Assembly: GCA_945906765.1 (NCBI GenBank)
Contig: CAMDRF010000017.1
Span: 1-42,584, forward strand
DNA: 42,584 bases
Source: Nitrosovibrio sp. Nv4
GTDB lineage: Bacteria; Pseudomonadota; Gammaproteobacteria; Burkholderiales; SG8-39
Direction of reading: 5' to 3'
This document shows, in pieces, positions 17,925 through 27,777 of the stretch. The notes under the pieces are model-generated. The model searched no databases. It had not been told where the DNA came from and worked only from the letters and a program-made list of their open reading frames with translations. Every line of letters begins with the position of its first letter. Position 1 is the first letter of the stretch. The position numbers and the translations under genes are program-made.

Positions 17925-19245
17925 TGCGTGTTACTTCCCTTTTCAGTGCTTCGATGTCGGCGACGCTTTTCGGTGCCGCGGCGGTGATCACTTCGCAGGC
18001 GCCCTCCGTCACAAGCACATCGTCCTCGATGCGCACGCCGATGCCGCGCAGGGCGTGCGGCACGTCGTCCGCGGCGCGGATATACAGGCCAGGCTCGACC
18101 GTGAGCACCATGCCGCGGGTCAGCGTGCGCCACTTGCCCGCGCGCTTGTAGTCGCCGGCATCGTGCACGTCCAGGCCGAGCCAGTGGCCGGTGCGGTGCA
18201 TGTAGAAGCGCTTGTAGGTTTCCTTCTCCAACACTTCGTCGAGGCTGCCGGAGACGAGCTTCAGATCAAGCATGCCCCGCGCCAGAACGCGCACCGCCGC
18301 GTCGTGCGGCTCGTTCCAGGCGTTGCCGGCACGCACCTTGTCCATTGCCGCGGCCTGCGCCGCGAGGACGATTTCGTAGACCTCGCGTTGCGCCGGTGTG
18401 AAACGCTCGCTCACCGGGAAGGTGCGCGTGATGTCCGAAGCGTAGCCGGCGAGCTCGCAGCCGGCGTCGATCAGCACCAGCTCGCCGGCGCGCAGCGCCG
18501 CGTCGTTGGATACGTAATGCAGCACGCAGGCGTTGGCGCCGCCGGCGACGATCGGCCAGTAGGCGGGAAACTCCGCACCGTTGCGGCGGAACTCGTGCAG
18601 CAATTCGGCTTCGAGTTCGAATTCAAATCCACCCGGCCGCGCGGCGCGGATGGCGCGCCGATGCGCGCCGGCCGAGATCGACGCCGCCCTGCGCATCACG
18701 CCAAGTTCATGTGCATCCTTTACCAGGCGCATCTCGTCGATCAGCGCGCGCACGTCGTGGACGCGCTCCGGCGCACCGGTGCCGGAGCGCGCTCTGGCGC
18801 GCACCGCATTCAGCCAGCTCATGGCGCGCGCGTCCCACGCAGCGTCGGCCCCGACCGGGTAGTAGAGCGCAGGCTGGTCGCCGAGCAGCTCCGCGATTCT
18901 TGTATCCAGCTCGGCAATGGGATAACTCTCGTCGAAGCCGAAGCGTTCACGCGCTCCCTGTGGCCCGAAGCGAAAGCCGTCCCAGGTTTCGCGCTCCTCG
19001 TTTTTTTCGCGGCAGAACAGCAGGCTCTTGGGCTGCGCGCCGGCGACGATCACCAGCACCGCCCCGGGTTCCGGAAAGCCGGTCAAATAGTAGAAATGGC
19101 TGTCGAAGCGGTAGGGGTAGTGCGTGTCCCGGTTGCGTATGCGCTCGGGCGCGGTAGGAATGACCGTCACGCCGCCCTGCATCGCCTGCGCGAGGCGGGC
19201 GCGGCGCGCGCCGTGCAGTACGGGATCGAGGTCGTTTGGTTTCAT
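17914..19245 (-). CDS. pepP: Xaa-Pro aminopeptidase
   Basis: MKPNDLDPVLHGARRARLAQAM...; VLIDAGCELAGYASDITRTFPVSERFT...MHRTGHWLGLDVHDAG...VLTVEPGLYI. Confidence 0.95.
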   Translation of the reverse strand: MKPNDLDPVLHGARRARLAQAMQGGVTVIPTAPERIRNRDTHYPYRFDSHFYYLTGFPEPGAVLVIVAGAQPKSLLFCREKNEERETWDGFRFGPQGARERFGFDESYPIAELDTRIAELLGDQPALYYPVGADAAWDARAMSWLNAVRARARSGTGAPERVHDVRALIDEMRLVKDAHELGVMRRAASISAGAHRRAIRAARPGGFEFELEAELLHEFRRNGAEFPAYWPIVAGGANACVLHYVSNDAALRAGELVLIDAGCELAGYASDITRTFPVSERFTPAQREVYEIVLAAQAAAMDKVRAGNAWNEPHDAAVRVLARGMLDLKLVSGSLDEVLEKETYKRFYMHRTGHWLGLDVHDAGDYKRAGKWRTLTRGMVLTVEPGLYIRAADDVPHALRGIGVRIEDDVLVTEGACEVITAAAPKSVADIEALKREVTRNAG

Positions 19246-19913
19246 GAATTTTTCAAGCGTGCTTCCAGCGCGGACAGGCGCTCCGGGGTGCCGACATCGT
19301 TCCAGTGTCCTGCATACAGTTCGCCCGTGACCTCGCCGCATTCCGCGGCCGCGCGCCACAGCGGCGCGAGGGGCGCTTTCGTGCCGGCGGCGACGCCGGC
19401 GACCAGTTGCGGCGATATCACCGCGATGCCTGCGTAAGTGTAGCGCGGCGATGCGGCATTGCCGATGAGGTTGTTGTCGAGTGAAAAATCGCCCGCCGGG
19501 TGCTGTGGCGGGTTCGGCACCAGGACCAGGTGCGACAGGCGCCTGCCCAGATCGAATCCGCGCAAGGCCGAAAACTCGTAGTTACACCAGAGGTCCGCGT
19601 TCACCACAAGAAATGGTTCGGGCCCCAGCAATTCGCGCGCCTGCGCGATGCCGCCTGCGGTCTCCAGAGGAACGGCTTCGTGGGACCAGTCGATCTTCAT
19701 TCCCAGGCGGCTGCCGTCGCCAAAATGGGCGACGATCAACTTCGCCAGGTGTGACACGTTGATCACGGCGCGCGTGAAGCCCGCGGCCGCCAGGCGCTCC
19801 AGGTGCCGCCCGAGCAGCGTCTGGCCCGCGACTTCGACCAGCGGCTTTGGAATCGAATCGGTCAGCGGACGCAGCCGCTCTCCCCGGCCCGCGGCGAGGA
19901 TCATGACGTTCAT
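19242..19913 (-). CDS. murU: N-acetylmuramate alpha-1-phosphate uridylyltransferase (MurU-like nucleotidyltransferase)
   Basis: MNVMILAAGRGERLRPLTDSIPKPLVEVAGQTLLGRHLERL; adjacent to amgK. Confidence 0.9.
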   Translation of the reverse strand: MNVMILAAGRGERLRPLTDSIPKPLVEVAGQTLLGRHLERLAAAGFTRAVINVSHLAKLIVAHFGDGSRLGMKIDWSHEAVPLETAGGIAQARELLGPEPFLVVNADLWCNYEFSALRGFDLGRRLSHLVLVPNPPQHPAGDFSLDNNLIGNAASPRYTYAGIAVISPQLVAGVAAGTKAPLAPLWRAAAECGEVTGELYAGHWNDVGTPERLSALEARLKNS

Positions 19914-20887
19914 GCCGGGGCGAGCCGCTCGAGCAGCTGCGCCAGGGGCGCCAGCTCGCGGTAGCGCCGGCAGGTAGCGAGCAGGTACTCCATCACCCGC
20001 GGGATATCGGCAAGGTAGCGTTGCTTGCCGTCGCGATGGCAAAGGCGCGCGAAAATTCCGATCACTTTCAATTGCCGCTGCGCGCCCATCCACTCGAAGT
20101 CGCGGTAGAACTCGGCAAAATCGGCGCGTACCGGGAGGTCGGCCTTGCGCGCCTTTTCCCAGTAGCGCACCACCCAGTCGAGCACCTGCGCCTCTTCCCA
20201 TCGGACATAAGCGTCCCTGAACAGCGACACCAGGTCATAGGCGATCGGGCCGTAGACTGCATCCTGGAAATCCAGAACGCCTGGCAGCGGCGCGCAGACC
20301 ATCAGGTTGCGGCAGTGGTAGTCCCGGTGCACGAATACCCGTGGTTGGGCGAGGTTATTGCCGAGCAACGATTCAAACGCCGCATCCAGTACCTGCTGCT
20401 CGGCTGGCGTCAACTCGCGCCGCAGCTCCCGGGCGATGTACCAGTCAGGGAACAAGCGCAGCTCGCGCTCCAGCAGCGCACGGTCATATTCCGGGAGTAC
20501 TGCCTCCCGGCTCGCCAGCTGGATTCGGAGCAGGGTCTCGGTCGCGGCCGCGTAGAGCGGATCGGGGTCCCCCTGACGGTCAAATGCATCCAGAAACGTC
20601 GCATGGCCCAAGTCTTCCAGCAGCAGGAAGCCGGCTTTCAGGTCCCGCGCGTGGATCGCGGGCACGTGCGCGCCGGCTGCGGCAAACAGCCCTGCAACGT
20701 GCAGGAATGGCCGGCAATCCTCCTTTTCCGGGGGCGCGTCCATGACGACGAAACTGCGGCCGTCGGCGAGGCTGGCACGGAAATACCGCCGAAAGCTCGC
20801 ATCCTCCGAGGCCGGGGCCAGCGTGCAGGGAATGGCCGGAAATTCTGCGCCGAGCCAGCGCTCGAGCGCGGCGAGCCTGAAATCCAT
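19910..20887 (-). CDS. amgK: AmgK-like aminoglycoside phosphotransferase-fold sugar kinase
   Basis: MDFRLAALERWLG...EDASFRRYFR...VFVHRDYHCRNLMV...VLDFQDAVYGPIAYDLVSLFRDAY; adjacent to murU. Confidence 0.9.
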   Translation of the reverse strand: MDFRLAALERWLGAEFPAIPCTLAPASEDASFRRYFRASLADGRSFVVMDAPPEKEDCRPFLHVAGLFAAAGAHVPAIHARDLKAGFLLLEDLGHATFLDAFDRQGDPDPLYAAATETLLRIQLASREAVLPEYDRALLERELRLFPDWYIARELRRELTPAEQQVLDAAFESLLGNNLAQPRVFVHRDYHCRNLMVCAPLPGVLDFQDAVYGPIAYDLVSLFRDAYVRWEEAQVLDWVVRYWEKARKADLPVRADFAEFYRDFEWMGAQRQLKVIGIFARLCHRDGKQRYLADIPRVMEYLLATCRRYRELAPLAQLLERLAPA

Positions 20888-20905
20888 TGCGAAGTGGGCC
20901 GAATT

Positions 20906-23215
20906 ATGACACTTTTCACTCTGAAGAAACGCGCCCAGAACCTTCCACACATGCAGCATCGTCCGGCGCGCTTCGCGGCGCTCCTTTTTCCGGTTTTGTT
21001 CCTCCTGTCCGGCGCCCAGTTCGCCTGGGCACAGGTACCCGCGCCTGTACCCGCGCCCTCAGCCAAGCCGAAGGGGCCGGCCACCATCGACGCCCAGAGC
21101 ATCGAGGGGGTCTCGGAGCTCGAGCTCACCGCGCGCGGCCAGGTCGAGTTCCAGCGGGAGGATCTCACCGTGTACAGCGAATTCCTGCGCTTCAACCAGG
21201 AATTCGGGCGCATCGAGGCCGATGGCGGGGTGCGATTCCTGCGCGGCCAGGATCGCTTCTTCGGCCCGCGCCTGCGCTACAACACCCAGGACGACACCGG
21301 CGTGTTCGAGGGCTCGAATTACCTTCTGCGCGGCGAGACCACGATGATGCGCGGCAAGGCCGAGCGCCTCGAGTTCCTGGGTAAGGACCGGATCCGGCTG
21401 GTGCAGGGCATGTTCACCACCTGCGAGCCTGGCAAGGAAGACTGGCGCTTCGAGGCGGGCGAGCTCGAGATCGACAACGACAAGCAGGTGGCCACGCTCC
21501 GCGACGGGCGTCTCAAGTTCTTCGACACCACCATCCTGCCGCTGCCTTACGGGTCGTTTTCCCTCGACAAACAGCGCAAGTCCGGTTTTCTGACGCCGGG
21601 CTATACGCAGAACACGCGGCGCGGCCTGGAACTGAGCGCGCCTTACTACTGGAACATCGCACCGGAAAGGGACCTGACGCTCACGCCGTCTTTCATGACC
21701 AAGAGGGGCGAGCAGCTGAAGACGGATTTTCGCTATATCGACCCGAAGTACAAAGGGGAGATGCGTTATGAAATCATGCCGCACGACAGTCAGACGCGCA
21801 CTTCGCGCAGCGCCTTTTCCCTGCTGCACGAGCAGCAGATTACGCCGGCGATGCGCGGTATTGTCGATTTCAACAAGGTTTCCGATAGCCGCTACTTTGT
21901 CGACCTGAGCTCGCAGGTGCGCCAAGTCTCGACGCGCATTCTGTCGCAGCAGGCGAGCCTGTCGTATGGCTTCCCGGTCGCCGGATTGGGTGTCGGTATC
22001 AGCACCCTGGTGCAGCGGTACCAGACCCTGCAGGACCCGCTGGCGCCGATCACGCCGCCCTACGCCCGCCTGCCTCAAATCAACTTCGGCACCTCGAAGA
22101 ACGACATTGCCGGACGGTTCGACGTTACGCTGCCGGGCGAATTCGTGCGTTTTTCGCATCGCACGCTGGTCGAGGGAACGCGGCTCTCGCTCAATCCGAC
22201 GCTTGCGATGCCGATCCTCGCGCCTGGTTACTTTGTGACGCCAAAACTCGGCCTGCGCTATACCGACTATCGCCTGACGAACACCGCTTCTGGCCAGCCC
22301 GGAAAGCAGAGCGTTTCGCTACCGTGGGTGAGCCTGGACAGCGGCTTGATTTTTGATCGCGGCGTGAAATGGTTCGGCCAGTCCCTTACCCAGACGTTCG
22401 AGCCGCGCCTGTTCTATGTCTACGCGCCGTACCGGAACCAGAGCCAGAACCTGTTATTTGATACCGGTCTCACGGATTTTAATTCCAGCCAGATATTTTC
22501 CGAGAACCGCTTCGCCGGCAACGACCGCTTTGGCGACGCGAATCAGGTCACGGTCGCGGCGAGTTCGCGCCTCGTGACGCCGAATGGCGAGGAGCTGCTT
22601 CGCGCCACCATCGGGCAGCGTTACTATTTCTCGGACGAACGGGTGGGCCTCACCGCGGCGTCCGCCCTGCGTACGCGGGGCCAATCCGACATACTTGCCG
22701 GGCTCGGCGGCCGGCTGGCGCAGAGCATCAGTTTCGATAGCGCGCTTCAATACAATCCGCAAATGACACGCCCCGAGCGCTACAGCGTTTCGGCACGCTA
22801 TGCCCCGGAAATCGCGAAGGTGGTCAGCGCCAGCTACCGCTTCAACCGCGACACCCGGCTCAAGCAGGTCGATATCGCGGGCCAGTGGCCGGTGGCGACA
22901 GGGTGGTATGCAATCGGCCGCTGGAATTATTCCGTGAGCGACTCGCGCCTGCTTGAGGGAATCGCCGGCCTGGAGTACAACGCCGGTTGCTGGGTATTTC
23001 GCGGCGCATTTCAGCGCTTGCAGGCCGCGGTGCAGACAACGTCCACCGGGATCTTCTTCCAGTTGGAGTTCAACGGTTTCGGCGGCTTGGGTTCCGACGA
23101 GATCGTCAACTTGCTCAAGCGCAGCGTTCCGGGGTACGCGGTCACCAACCCCACCCAGGGCGCCCTCGCGCCACCGAGTCTGCGGCCGCGCCTGCCGTTC
23201 GAGCAGGTTTTCTAG
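20906..23215 (+). CDS. lptD: LPS-assembly protein LptD
   Basis: Signal peptide, LptA/OstA-like N-domain, QRKSGFLTPGYTQNTRRGLELSAPYYWNIAPERDLTLTPSFMTKRGEQL; upstream of surA. Confidence 0.96.
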   Translation: MTLFTLKKRAQNLPHMQHRPARFAALLFPVLFLLSGAQFAWAQVPAPVPAPSAKPKGPATIDAQSIEGVSELELTARGQVEFQREDLTVYSEFLRFNQEFGRIEADGGVRFLRGQDRFFGPRLRYNTQDDTGVFEGSNYLLRGETTMMRGKAERLEFLGKDRIRLVQGMFTTCEPGKEDWRFEAGELEIDNDKQVATLRDGRLKFFDTTILPLPYGSFSLDKQRKSGFLTPGYTQNTRRGLELSAPYYWNIAPERDLTLTPSFMTKRGEQLKTDFRYIDPKYKGEMRYEIMPHDSQTRTSRSAFSLLHEQQITPAMRGIVDFNKVSDSRYFVDLSSQVRQVSTRILSQQASLSYGFPVAGLGVGISTLVQRYQTLQDPLAPITPPYARLPQINFGTSKNDIAGRFDVTLPGEFVRFSHRTLVEGTRLSLNPTLAMPILAPGYFVTPKLGLRYTDYRLTNTASGQPGKQSVSLPWVSLDSGLIFDRGVKWFGQSLTQTFEPRLFYVYAPYRNQSQNLLFDTGLTDFNSSQIFSENRFAGNDRFGDANQVTVAASSRLVTPNGEELLRATIGQRYYFSDERVGLTAASALRTRGQSDILAGLGGRLAQSISFDSALQYNPQMTRPERYSVSARYAPEIAKVVSASYRFNRDTRLKQVDIAGQWPVATGWYAIGRWNYSVSDSRLLEGIAGLEYNAGCWVFRGAFQRLQAAVQTTSTGIFFQLEFNGFGGLGSDEIVNLLKRSVPGYAVTNPTQGALAPPSLRPRLPFEQVF

Positions 23216-23227
23216 ACAGAGCCTTAG

Positions 23228-24610
23228 ATGAGGATTATTTCCGCGGCCGCTTTCCTGGGCATTGCCCTGACCGTTCAGGCGCAGGATCCTGTACGCACGC
23301 AGGGCCAGGTTCTGCCCCCGGACGCGCCCGTGCAGACACAAGACCAGGCGCCATCGCCGCGCGCCGCGCGGCAGCCGCAACGCGTTTTGCTGGTGGACCG
23401 CATCGTCGCTGTGGTGGGCCGGGAGGTCGTTACGGCCTCGGAGCTCGCCGAGCGCCGCGAAATGGCCGAACGGCAGCTCCGGCAGCAGGGCACGCCGTTG
23501 CCGGAGCGCGGCATCCTTGAGCGGCAGATCCTGGATCGTTTGATCCTCGACAAGGCGCAGTTGCAGCTGGCGAAGGAAAACGGCATCCGGGTGGAAGACG
23601 CCCAGCTCGACCGTGCGTTGGAGCGCATTGCGGAGAACAACAAGATGACGCTCTCTGTGTTTCGCCGGACACTTGAAAAGGACGGCGTGGCGTTCGAGAA
23701 GTTCCGCGACGAAGTTCGCCAGCAGATCCAGTTGCAGCGGTTGCGCGAGCGCGAGGTGGACGATCGCATTGATGTGAGCGACGGTGAGATCGACCAGTTC
23801 CTGGCCGAGGCCAAGGGCAGCAGCGGCGCGCGCAGCGAATACAACCTGGCCCATGTGCTGGTGCGCCTGCCCGAACAGGCGAGCCCCGAACAGATCGAGC
23901 TGGCGCGCAAGAAGGCGGAGCAGGCGCGCGCCGAATCCATCGCCGGCGCGGATTTCGCAAAAATTGCGGCAAGTTATTCGGACGCGCCGGACGCACTTAA
24001 GGGCGGCAACATGGGCTGGCGAGGAGAGGACCGTCTGCCCGAGATTTTCGCCGCTGCCGTGAAGAGCCTGCGTTCCGGCGAGACCAGCCCGGTGCTGCGC
24101 AGTCCGGGCGGCTTCCATGTCGTCAAGCTGCTGGAGCGGCGTGGCGCGGAAGAGGGAGCCCCCGTCCAGCAGACCCACGCGCGGCACATCCTCGTGAGGA
24201 CCAACGAAGTCGTCTCCGAGGCTGACGCGCGTCGCAGGCTGACCGAGCTGCGCGAACGCATGGTCACGGGCGGCGCGGATTTCGCCGATCAGGCGCGCCA
24301 GCACTCGTCCGACGGCAGCGCGTCGCGCGGCGGCGACCTTGACTGGCTGCTTCCCGGAGATACGGTGCCGGAGTTCGAGCGCGCCATGGACGCGCTCAAG
24401 CCGGGCGAGATCAGTCAACCGGTCAAATCGCCGTTCGGCTGGCATCTGATCCAGGTTCTGGAACGCCGCGCGGCCGGGCTGACGCAGGAGCGCCGCCGCA
24501 TGCAGGCCCGGCAGGCGCTCAAGGAGCGCAAGGCGGACGAAGCCTTCCAGGACTGGCTGCGCCAGCTGCGCGACCGCACTTACGTCGAGATGCGCCTCGA
24601 AGACAAGTGA
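23228..24610 (+). CDS. surA: periplasmic peptidyl-prolyl isomerase/chaperone SurA
   Basis: VDRIVAVVGREVVTASELAERR...; two parvulin domains (HVLVRLPEQAS...; THARHILVRTNEVVSE...). Confidence 0.96.
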   Translation: MRIISAAAFLGIALTVQAQDPVRTQGQVLPPDAPVQTQDQAPSPRAARQPQRVLLVDRIVAVVGREVVTASELAERREMAERQLRQQGTPLPERGILERQILDRLILDKAQLQLAKENGIRVEDAQLDRALERIAENNKMTLSVFRRTLEKDGVAFEKFRDEVRQQIQLQRLREREVDDRIDVSDGEIDQFLAEAKGSSGARSEYNLAHVLVRLPEQASPEQIELARKKAEQARAESIAGADFAKIAASYSDAPDALKGGNMGWRGEDRLPEIFAAAVKSLRSGETSPVLRSPGGFHVVKLLERRGAEEGAPVQQTHARHILVRTNEVVSEADARRRLTELRERMVTGGADFADQARQHSSDGSASRGGDLDWLLPGDTVPEFERAMDALKPGEISQPVKSPFGWHLIQVLERRAAGLTQERRRMQARQALKERKADEAFQDWLRQLRDRTYVEMRLEDK

Positions 24611-25359
24611 GGCCGCGCAAGAGGTTCGGTCAGCATTTCCTGCACGATCCCGGAGTCCTGAAGCGCCTCGTCGAGGCGATTGCGCCCGTGGACAGCGACA
24701 TCTTCGTCGAGATCGGTCCCGGCGAAGGCGCGCTGACCCGGCCGCTTCTCGAACGCATCGGGCGCCTCACGGCCATCGAAATCGATCGTGACCTGGCGGC
24801 GAAGCTAGCGCACGAATTTTCTTCTCAAAGACTTACCGTGGTAAGTGCGGACGTGCTCGATTTCGATTTTTCCGCTCTTCCGTCCGGGCTGCGCGTCGTC
24901 GGCAATCTGCCCTACAACATCTCGACGCCGATCCTGTTCCACCTCGCGCGCCATGCCAGCCGCGTCCGCGACATGCACTTCATGCTGCAGCTCGAAGTCG
25001 TGCAGCGGATGGTGGCCAGACACTCCACGCCGGACTACGGCCGGCTATCGGTGATGCTGCAGACGCGTTTCAAGATGCACAAGCTCTTCAATGTCGCCCC
25101 CGGCGCCTTCCGCCCGCCGCCGAAGGTGGATTCCGCGGTGGTGCGCCTGGTCCCGCTCGCCGAGAAGCCTGATTGGGACCAGGCGGTGCTCGAGAAGATC
25201 GTGCGCGAAGCCTTCAGCGCGCGGCGCAAGACGCTGCGCAATGCGTTGCCGCTGCCAGCGGAAGACTACGAGGTTGTTGGGATCGACCCGACGCTAAGGC
25301 CGGAGAACCTGTCGCCGGAGGACTACCTGCGTATCACGCGGCGGGTTTGCGCTCGATGA
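24607..25359 (+). CDS. rsmA: 16S rRNA (adenine1518-N6/adenine1519-N6)-dimethyltransferase
   Basis: [24 protein letters not shown]...[15 protein letters not shown]...[17 protein letters not shown]. Confidence 0.97.
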   Translation: MRPRKRFGQHFLHDPGVLKRLVEAIAPVDSDIFVEIGPGEGALTRPLLERIGRLTAIEIDRDLAAKLAHEFSSQRLTVVSADVLDFDFSALPSGLRVVGNLPYNISTPILFHLARHASRVRDMHFMLQLEVVQRMVARHSTPDYGRLSVMLQTRFKMHKLFNVAPGAFRPPPKVDSAVVRLVPLAEKPDWDQAVLEKIVREAFSARRKTLRNALPLPAEDYEVVGIDPTLRPENLSPEDYLRITRRVCAR

Positions 25360-25726
25360 ATTCGATCTTGTAGCCGTCGGGGTCCTGCACGAACGCGATC
25401 ACGGTGGCGCCGCCCTTGACCGGGCCGGCCGGGCGGGTAACGGTGCCGCCTTTGGCGCGCACCGCGTCACAGGTCTTCGCCACGTCGGGAAACTCGAGCG
25501 CGATGTGGCCGAAGGCAGTGCCGAGGTCGTAATTGTCCACGCCGTAGTTGTAGGTCAGTTCCAGCACCGCGGTCCTGTCCTCGCCGTCATAGCCGACGAA
25601 GGCGAGGGAGTATTTCTGGTCGGGCCGGTCGGTGGTGCGCAGCAGCTTCATGCCGAGCACTTCGGTGTAGAACTTGATCGAACGCTCGAGGTTGCCGACC
25701 CGGAGCATGGTGTGCAGGATTCTCAT
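25334..25726 (-). CDS. gloA: lactoylglutathione lyase
   Basis: [46 protein letters not shown]...[15 protein letters not shown]; convergent 26-nt overlap with rsmA. Confidence 0.96.
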   Translation of the reverse strand: MRILHTMLRVGNLERSIKFYTEVLGMKLLRTTDRPDQKYSLAFVGYDGEDRTAVLELTYNYGVDNYDLGTAFGHIALEFPDVAKTCDAVRAKGGTVTRPAGPVKGGATVIAFVQDPDGYKIEFIERKPAA

Positions 25727-25734
25727 AGGGGCCC

Positions 25735-26526
25735 TCAGATTCTGGGAATGGTTGCGGCAGCGTGCTCGATGCGCTCGCGCGCCTCGCGCCAGTGAGGATA
25801 CAGCCATTCGACCAGCGCCCAGAAGCGCTCCGAATGGTTGAGCTCCACCAGGTGCGCGACCTCGTGCGCCACCACGTAGTCGGCCAGCTCGGGGTCGAGG
25901 TGCACCAGCCGCCAGGACAGGCGGATGCGGCCGCTCGACATGCATACGCCCCATTGCGTGCGGGCGTTGGAGAGTTTGAGCGGCGGCGGCGGCAGGCTGA
26001 CGCGCGCCGCAAAGTGCGCCACGCGCGGGGCCAACGCATCCAGGGCACGCGACTTCAGCCACTGCAGGAGCAGTGCGCGCACCGCGCCCCTGCGATGCGG
26101 CTCGGGGTGGCTTACCTGCAGCTCGGATCCGACAAGATTGACCGAGCGGCGCGATGGCGACACTACCAGGACGACTTGATGCCCGTGCAACGGCAGGGTC
26201 TCGCCGCTCTCGCCAAAGATCGTGCTGGGCTTGCCCGCCGCCACGCGCTTGTCGAGCTTCTCCAGGATCCAGCCTGCTTTCTCATGCAGGAAGCCTTCGA
26301 TCTCGCGCCAGGGCGCGCGCATCGGCGCGGCGACCGAAAGCCCGTGTGCGCTCACTTTGATGCCGATGGTGCGCCGGTGCCGGCGCTCGAAGCGGAATTC
26401 GACCGCGCGCCCCTCGAGCAGTGCGTGGCGCGTCGGCGCCGCATCCGCAGGCGGCGGTTCGTCGAACAGCGCTAGCTGTCCTGACCCCGCTAGCTGTCCA
26501 GGGTCTTTTGCTGTGTCTCGATCCAC
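25735..26526 (-). CDS. YgjP-like (SprT-like) M48-type metallopeptidase
   Basis: [29 protein letters not shown] (HExxH). Start uncertain (GTG at 26526 overlaps plsC). Confidence 0.9.
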   Translation of the reverse strand: MDRDTAKDPGQLAGSGQLALFDEPPPADAAPTRHALLEGRAVEFRFERRHRRTIGIKVSAHGLSVAAPMRAPWREIEGFLHEKAGWILEKLDKRVAAGKPSTIFGESGETLPLHGHQVVLVVSPSRRSVNLVGSELQVSHPEPHRRGAVRALLLQWLKSRALDALAPRVAHFAARVSLPPPPLKLSNARTQWGVCMSSGRIRLSWRLVHLDPELADYVVAHEVAHLVELNHSERFWALVEWLYPHWREARERIEHAAATIPRI

Positions 26527-27197
26527 TGTTCTGCCATCGCGTTGATGGTTGCCGGGTCACGCCCCGCGCTCTCGATCGGCGGGCCGATGCGCACTGTTAC
26601 CGTTCCCGCGTACTTGCGAAAGGAGTTGCGCGGCCAGACCCGCCCCGCATTGTGCGCCACCGGCACCACCAGCGCGCCGGTGTGCGCCGCGAGCCACGCG
26701 CCGCCGGGCTGATATTTGCGCGTCTTGCCGGGGGCGACACGCGTGCCTTCGGGAAATACCACGACCCAGAAGCCCTGTTCGAGGCGTTCCTTGCCGCGGC
26801 GCGCCATCTGCCGCAGCGCCGCCATGCCGCGTCCGCGATTAATCGCGATCGGGCTCATCATCGCCAGCCCCCAGCCGAAAAACGGGATCCACAGCAGCTC
26901 ACGCTTGAGCACATGCACCTGCGGCGGAAAGATCTCCTGAAAGGCAAGCGTTTCCCACGCCGACTGGTGCTTCGACAGGATCACCGCGGGGCGCCGCGGA
27001 ATGTGCTCGCGCCCTTCGACGCTCCAGCGGATGCCGCAAAAGTATCGCAGGCATTGCAGCATGAGCCGCGACCAGGCCGAGATCACGCGGTAGCGCACCA
27101 TGCGAGGCAGCGGCGCGCTGGCGATGGCAAGAAGTGCGTAGGGCGGAGTGAAAATCAGCAGCGCGAGCCAAAACAGGGCCGAGCGCAGATAGGTCAT
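26490..27197 (-). CDS. plsC: 1-acyl-sn-glycerol-3-phosphate acyltransferase
   Basis: VILSKHQSAWETLAF...FFGWGLAMMSPIAINR...VVVFPEGTRVAPGKTRKYQPGGAWLA. Confidence 0.93.
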   Translation of the reverse strand: MTYLRSALFWLALLIFTPPYALLAIASAPLPRMVRYRVISAWSRLMLQCLRYFCGIRWSVEGREHIPRRPAVILSKHQSAWETLAFQEIFPPQVHVLKRELLWIPFFGWGLAMMSPIAINRGRGMAALRQMARRGKERLEQGFWVVVFPEGTRVAPGKTRKYQPGGAWLAAHTGALVVPVAHNAGRVWPRNSFRKYAGTVTVRIGPPIESAGRDPATINAMAEQWIETQQKTLDS

Positions 27198-27221
27198 AGA
27201 GGCACGGTCATGGCTGCGCAG

Positions 27222-27755
27222 TCATGGCGCGAGCCGTGCCGCGATCGCGGCGAGGTCGGCGGCGATTTCGGTGCCCGGCGGCAGGCCGCCCGCGTCGCGC
27301 GCCTTCCTGCCGTTGCCGGTGAGCACGAGCCAGGGCTGCGCGCCTGCCGCCGCCGCGGCCGCGACGTCGCGCAGCGAGTCGCCGATCATCGGCACGCCCT
27401 TCAGCTTGACGCCGAAGCGCGACGCGATCTCGAGCAGCAGCCCCGGCCTGGGCTTGCGGCACTCGCAATTCGAGTCCGATGCGTGCGGGCAGAAGAAGAT
27501 CGCGTCGATCCTGCCGCCCGCCTGGCCGACCGCGCGGTGCATCTCGGTATGGATCGCGTTCAGCGTCGACATGTCGAACAGCCCGCGCGCGATGCCGGAC
27601 TGGTTGGTCGCCACCGCGATGCGCCAGCCGCCCTGTGTCAGCCGCGCGATCGCCTCCAGGCTGCCGGGAATCGGCCGCCACTCGGCCGGCGACTTGATGT
27701 ACTGGTCGCTGTCCTGGTTGATGGTGCCGTCGCGGTCCAGTATCACGAGCTTCAT
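27222..27755 (-). CDS. gmhB: D-glycero-beta-D-manno-heptose 1,7-bisphosphate 7-phosphatase
   Basis: MKLVILDRDGTINQDSDQYIKSPAEWRPIPGSLEAIARL...FFCPHASDSNCECRKPRPGLL. Confidence 0.95.
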   Translation of the reverse strand: MKLVILDRDGTINQDSDQYIKSPAEWRPIPGSLEAIARLTQGGWRIAVATNQSGIARGLFDMSTLNAIHTEMHRAVGQAGGRIDAIFFCPHASDSNCECRKPRPGLLLEIASRFGVKLKGVPMIGDSLRDVAAAAAAGAQPWLVLTGNGRKARDAGGLPPGTEIAADLAAIAARLAP

Positions 27756-27777
27756 GCGAGTGATCCTTCGGCGAATT

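Noticed and set aside
17704-19437. 577-aa plus-strand ORF opposite pepP
   Set aside because: Antisense shadow with no recognisable domain.
20021-20905. Upstream part of the 1064-aa plus-strand ORF fused ahead of LptD
   Set aside because: Opposite to amgK; LptD signal peptide begins at ~20906, so the extension is just an open frame without stops.
22454-24445. 663-aa minus-strand ORF opposite lptD/surA
   Set aside because: Antisense to two clearly recognisable genes; composition typical of a GC-frame shadow ORF.
24831-24846. ACTTACC-GT-GGTAAGT inverted repeat in rsmA
   Set aside because: Short, inside a conserved coding region; expected occasionally by chance.
25334-25359. 26-nt convergent overlap of rsmA and gloA 3' ends
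   Set aside because: Short convergent overlaps are common in compact genomes.
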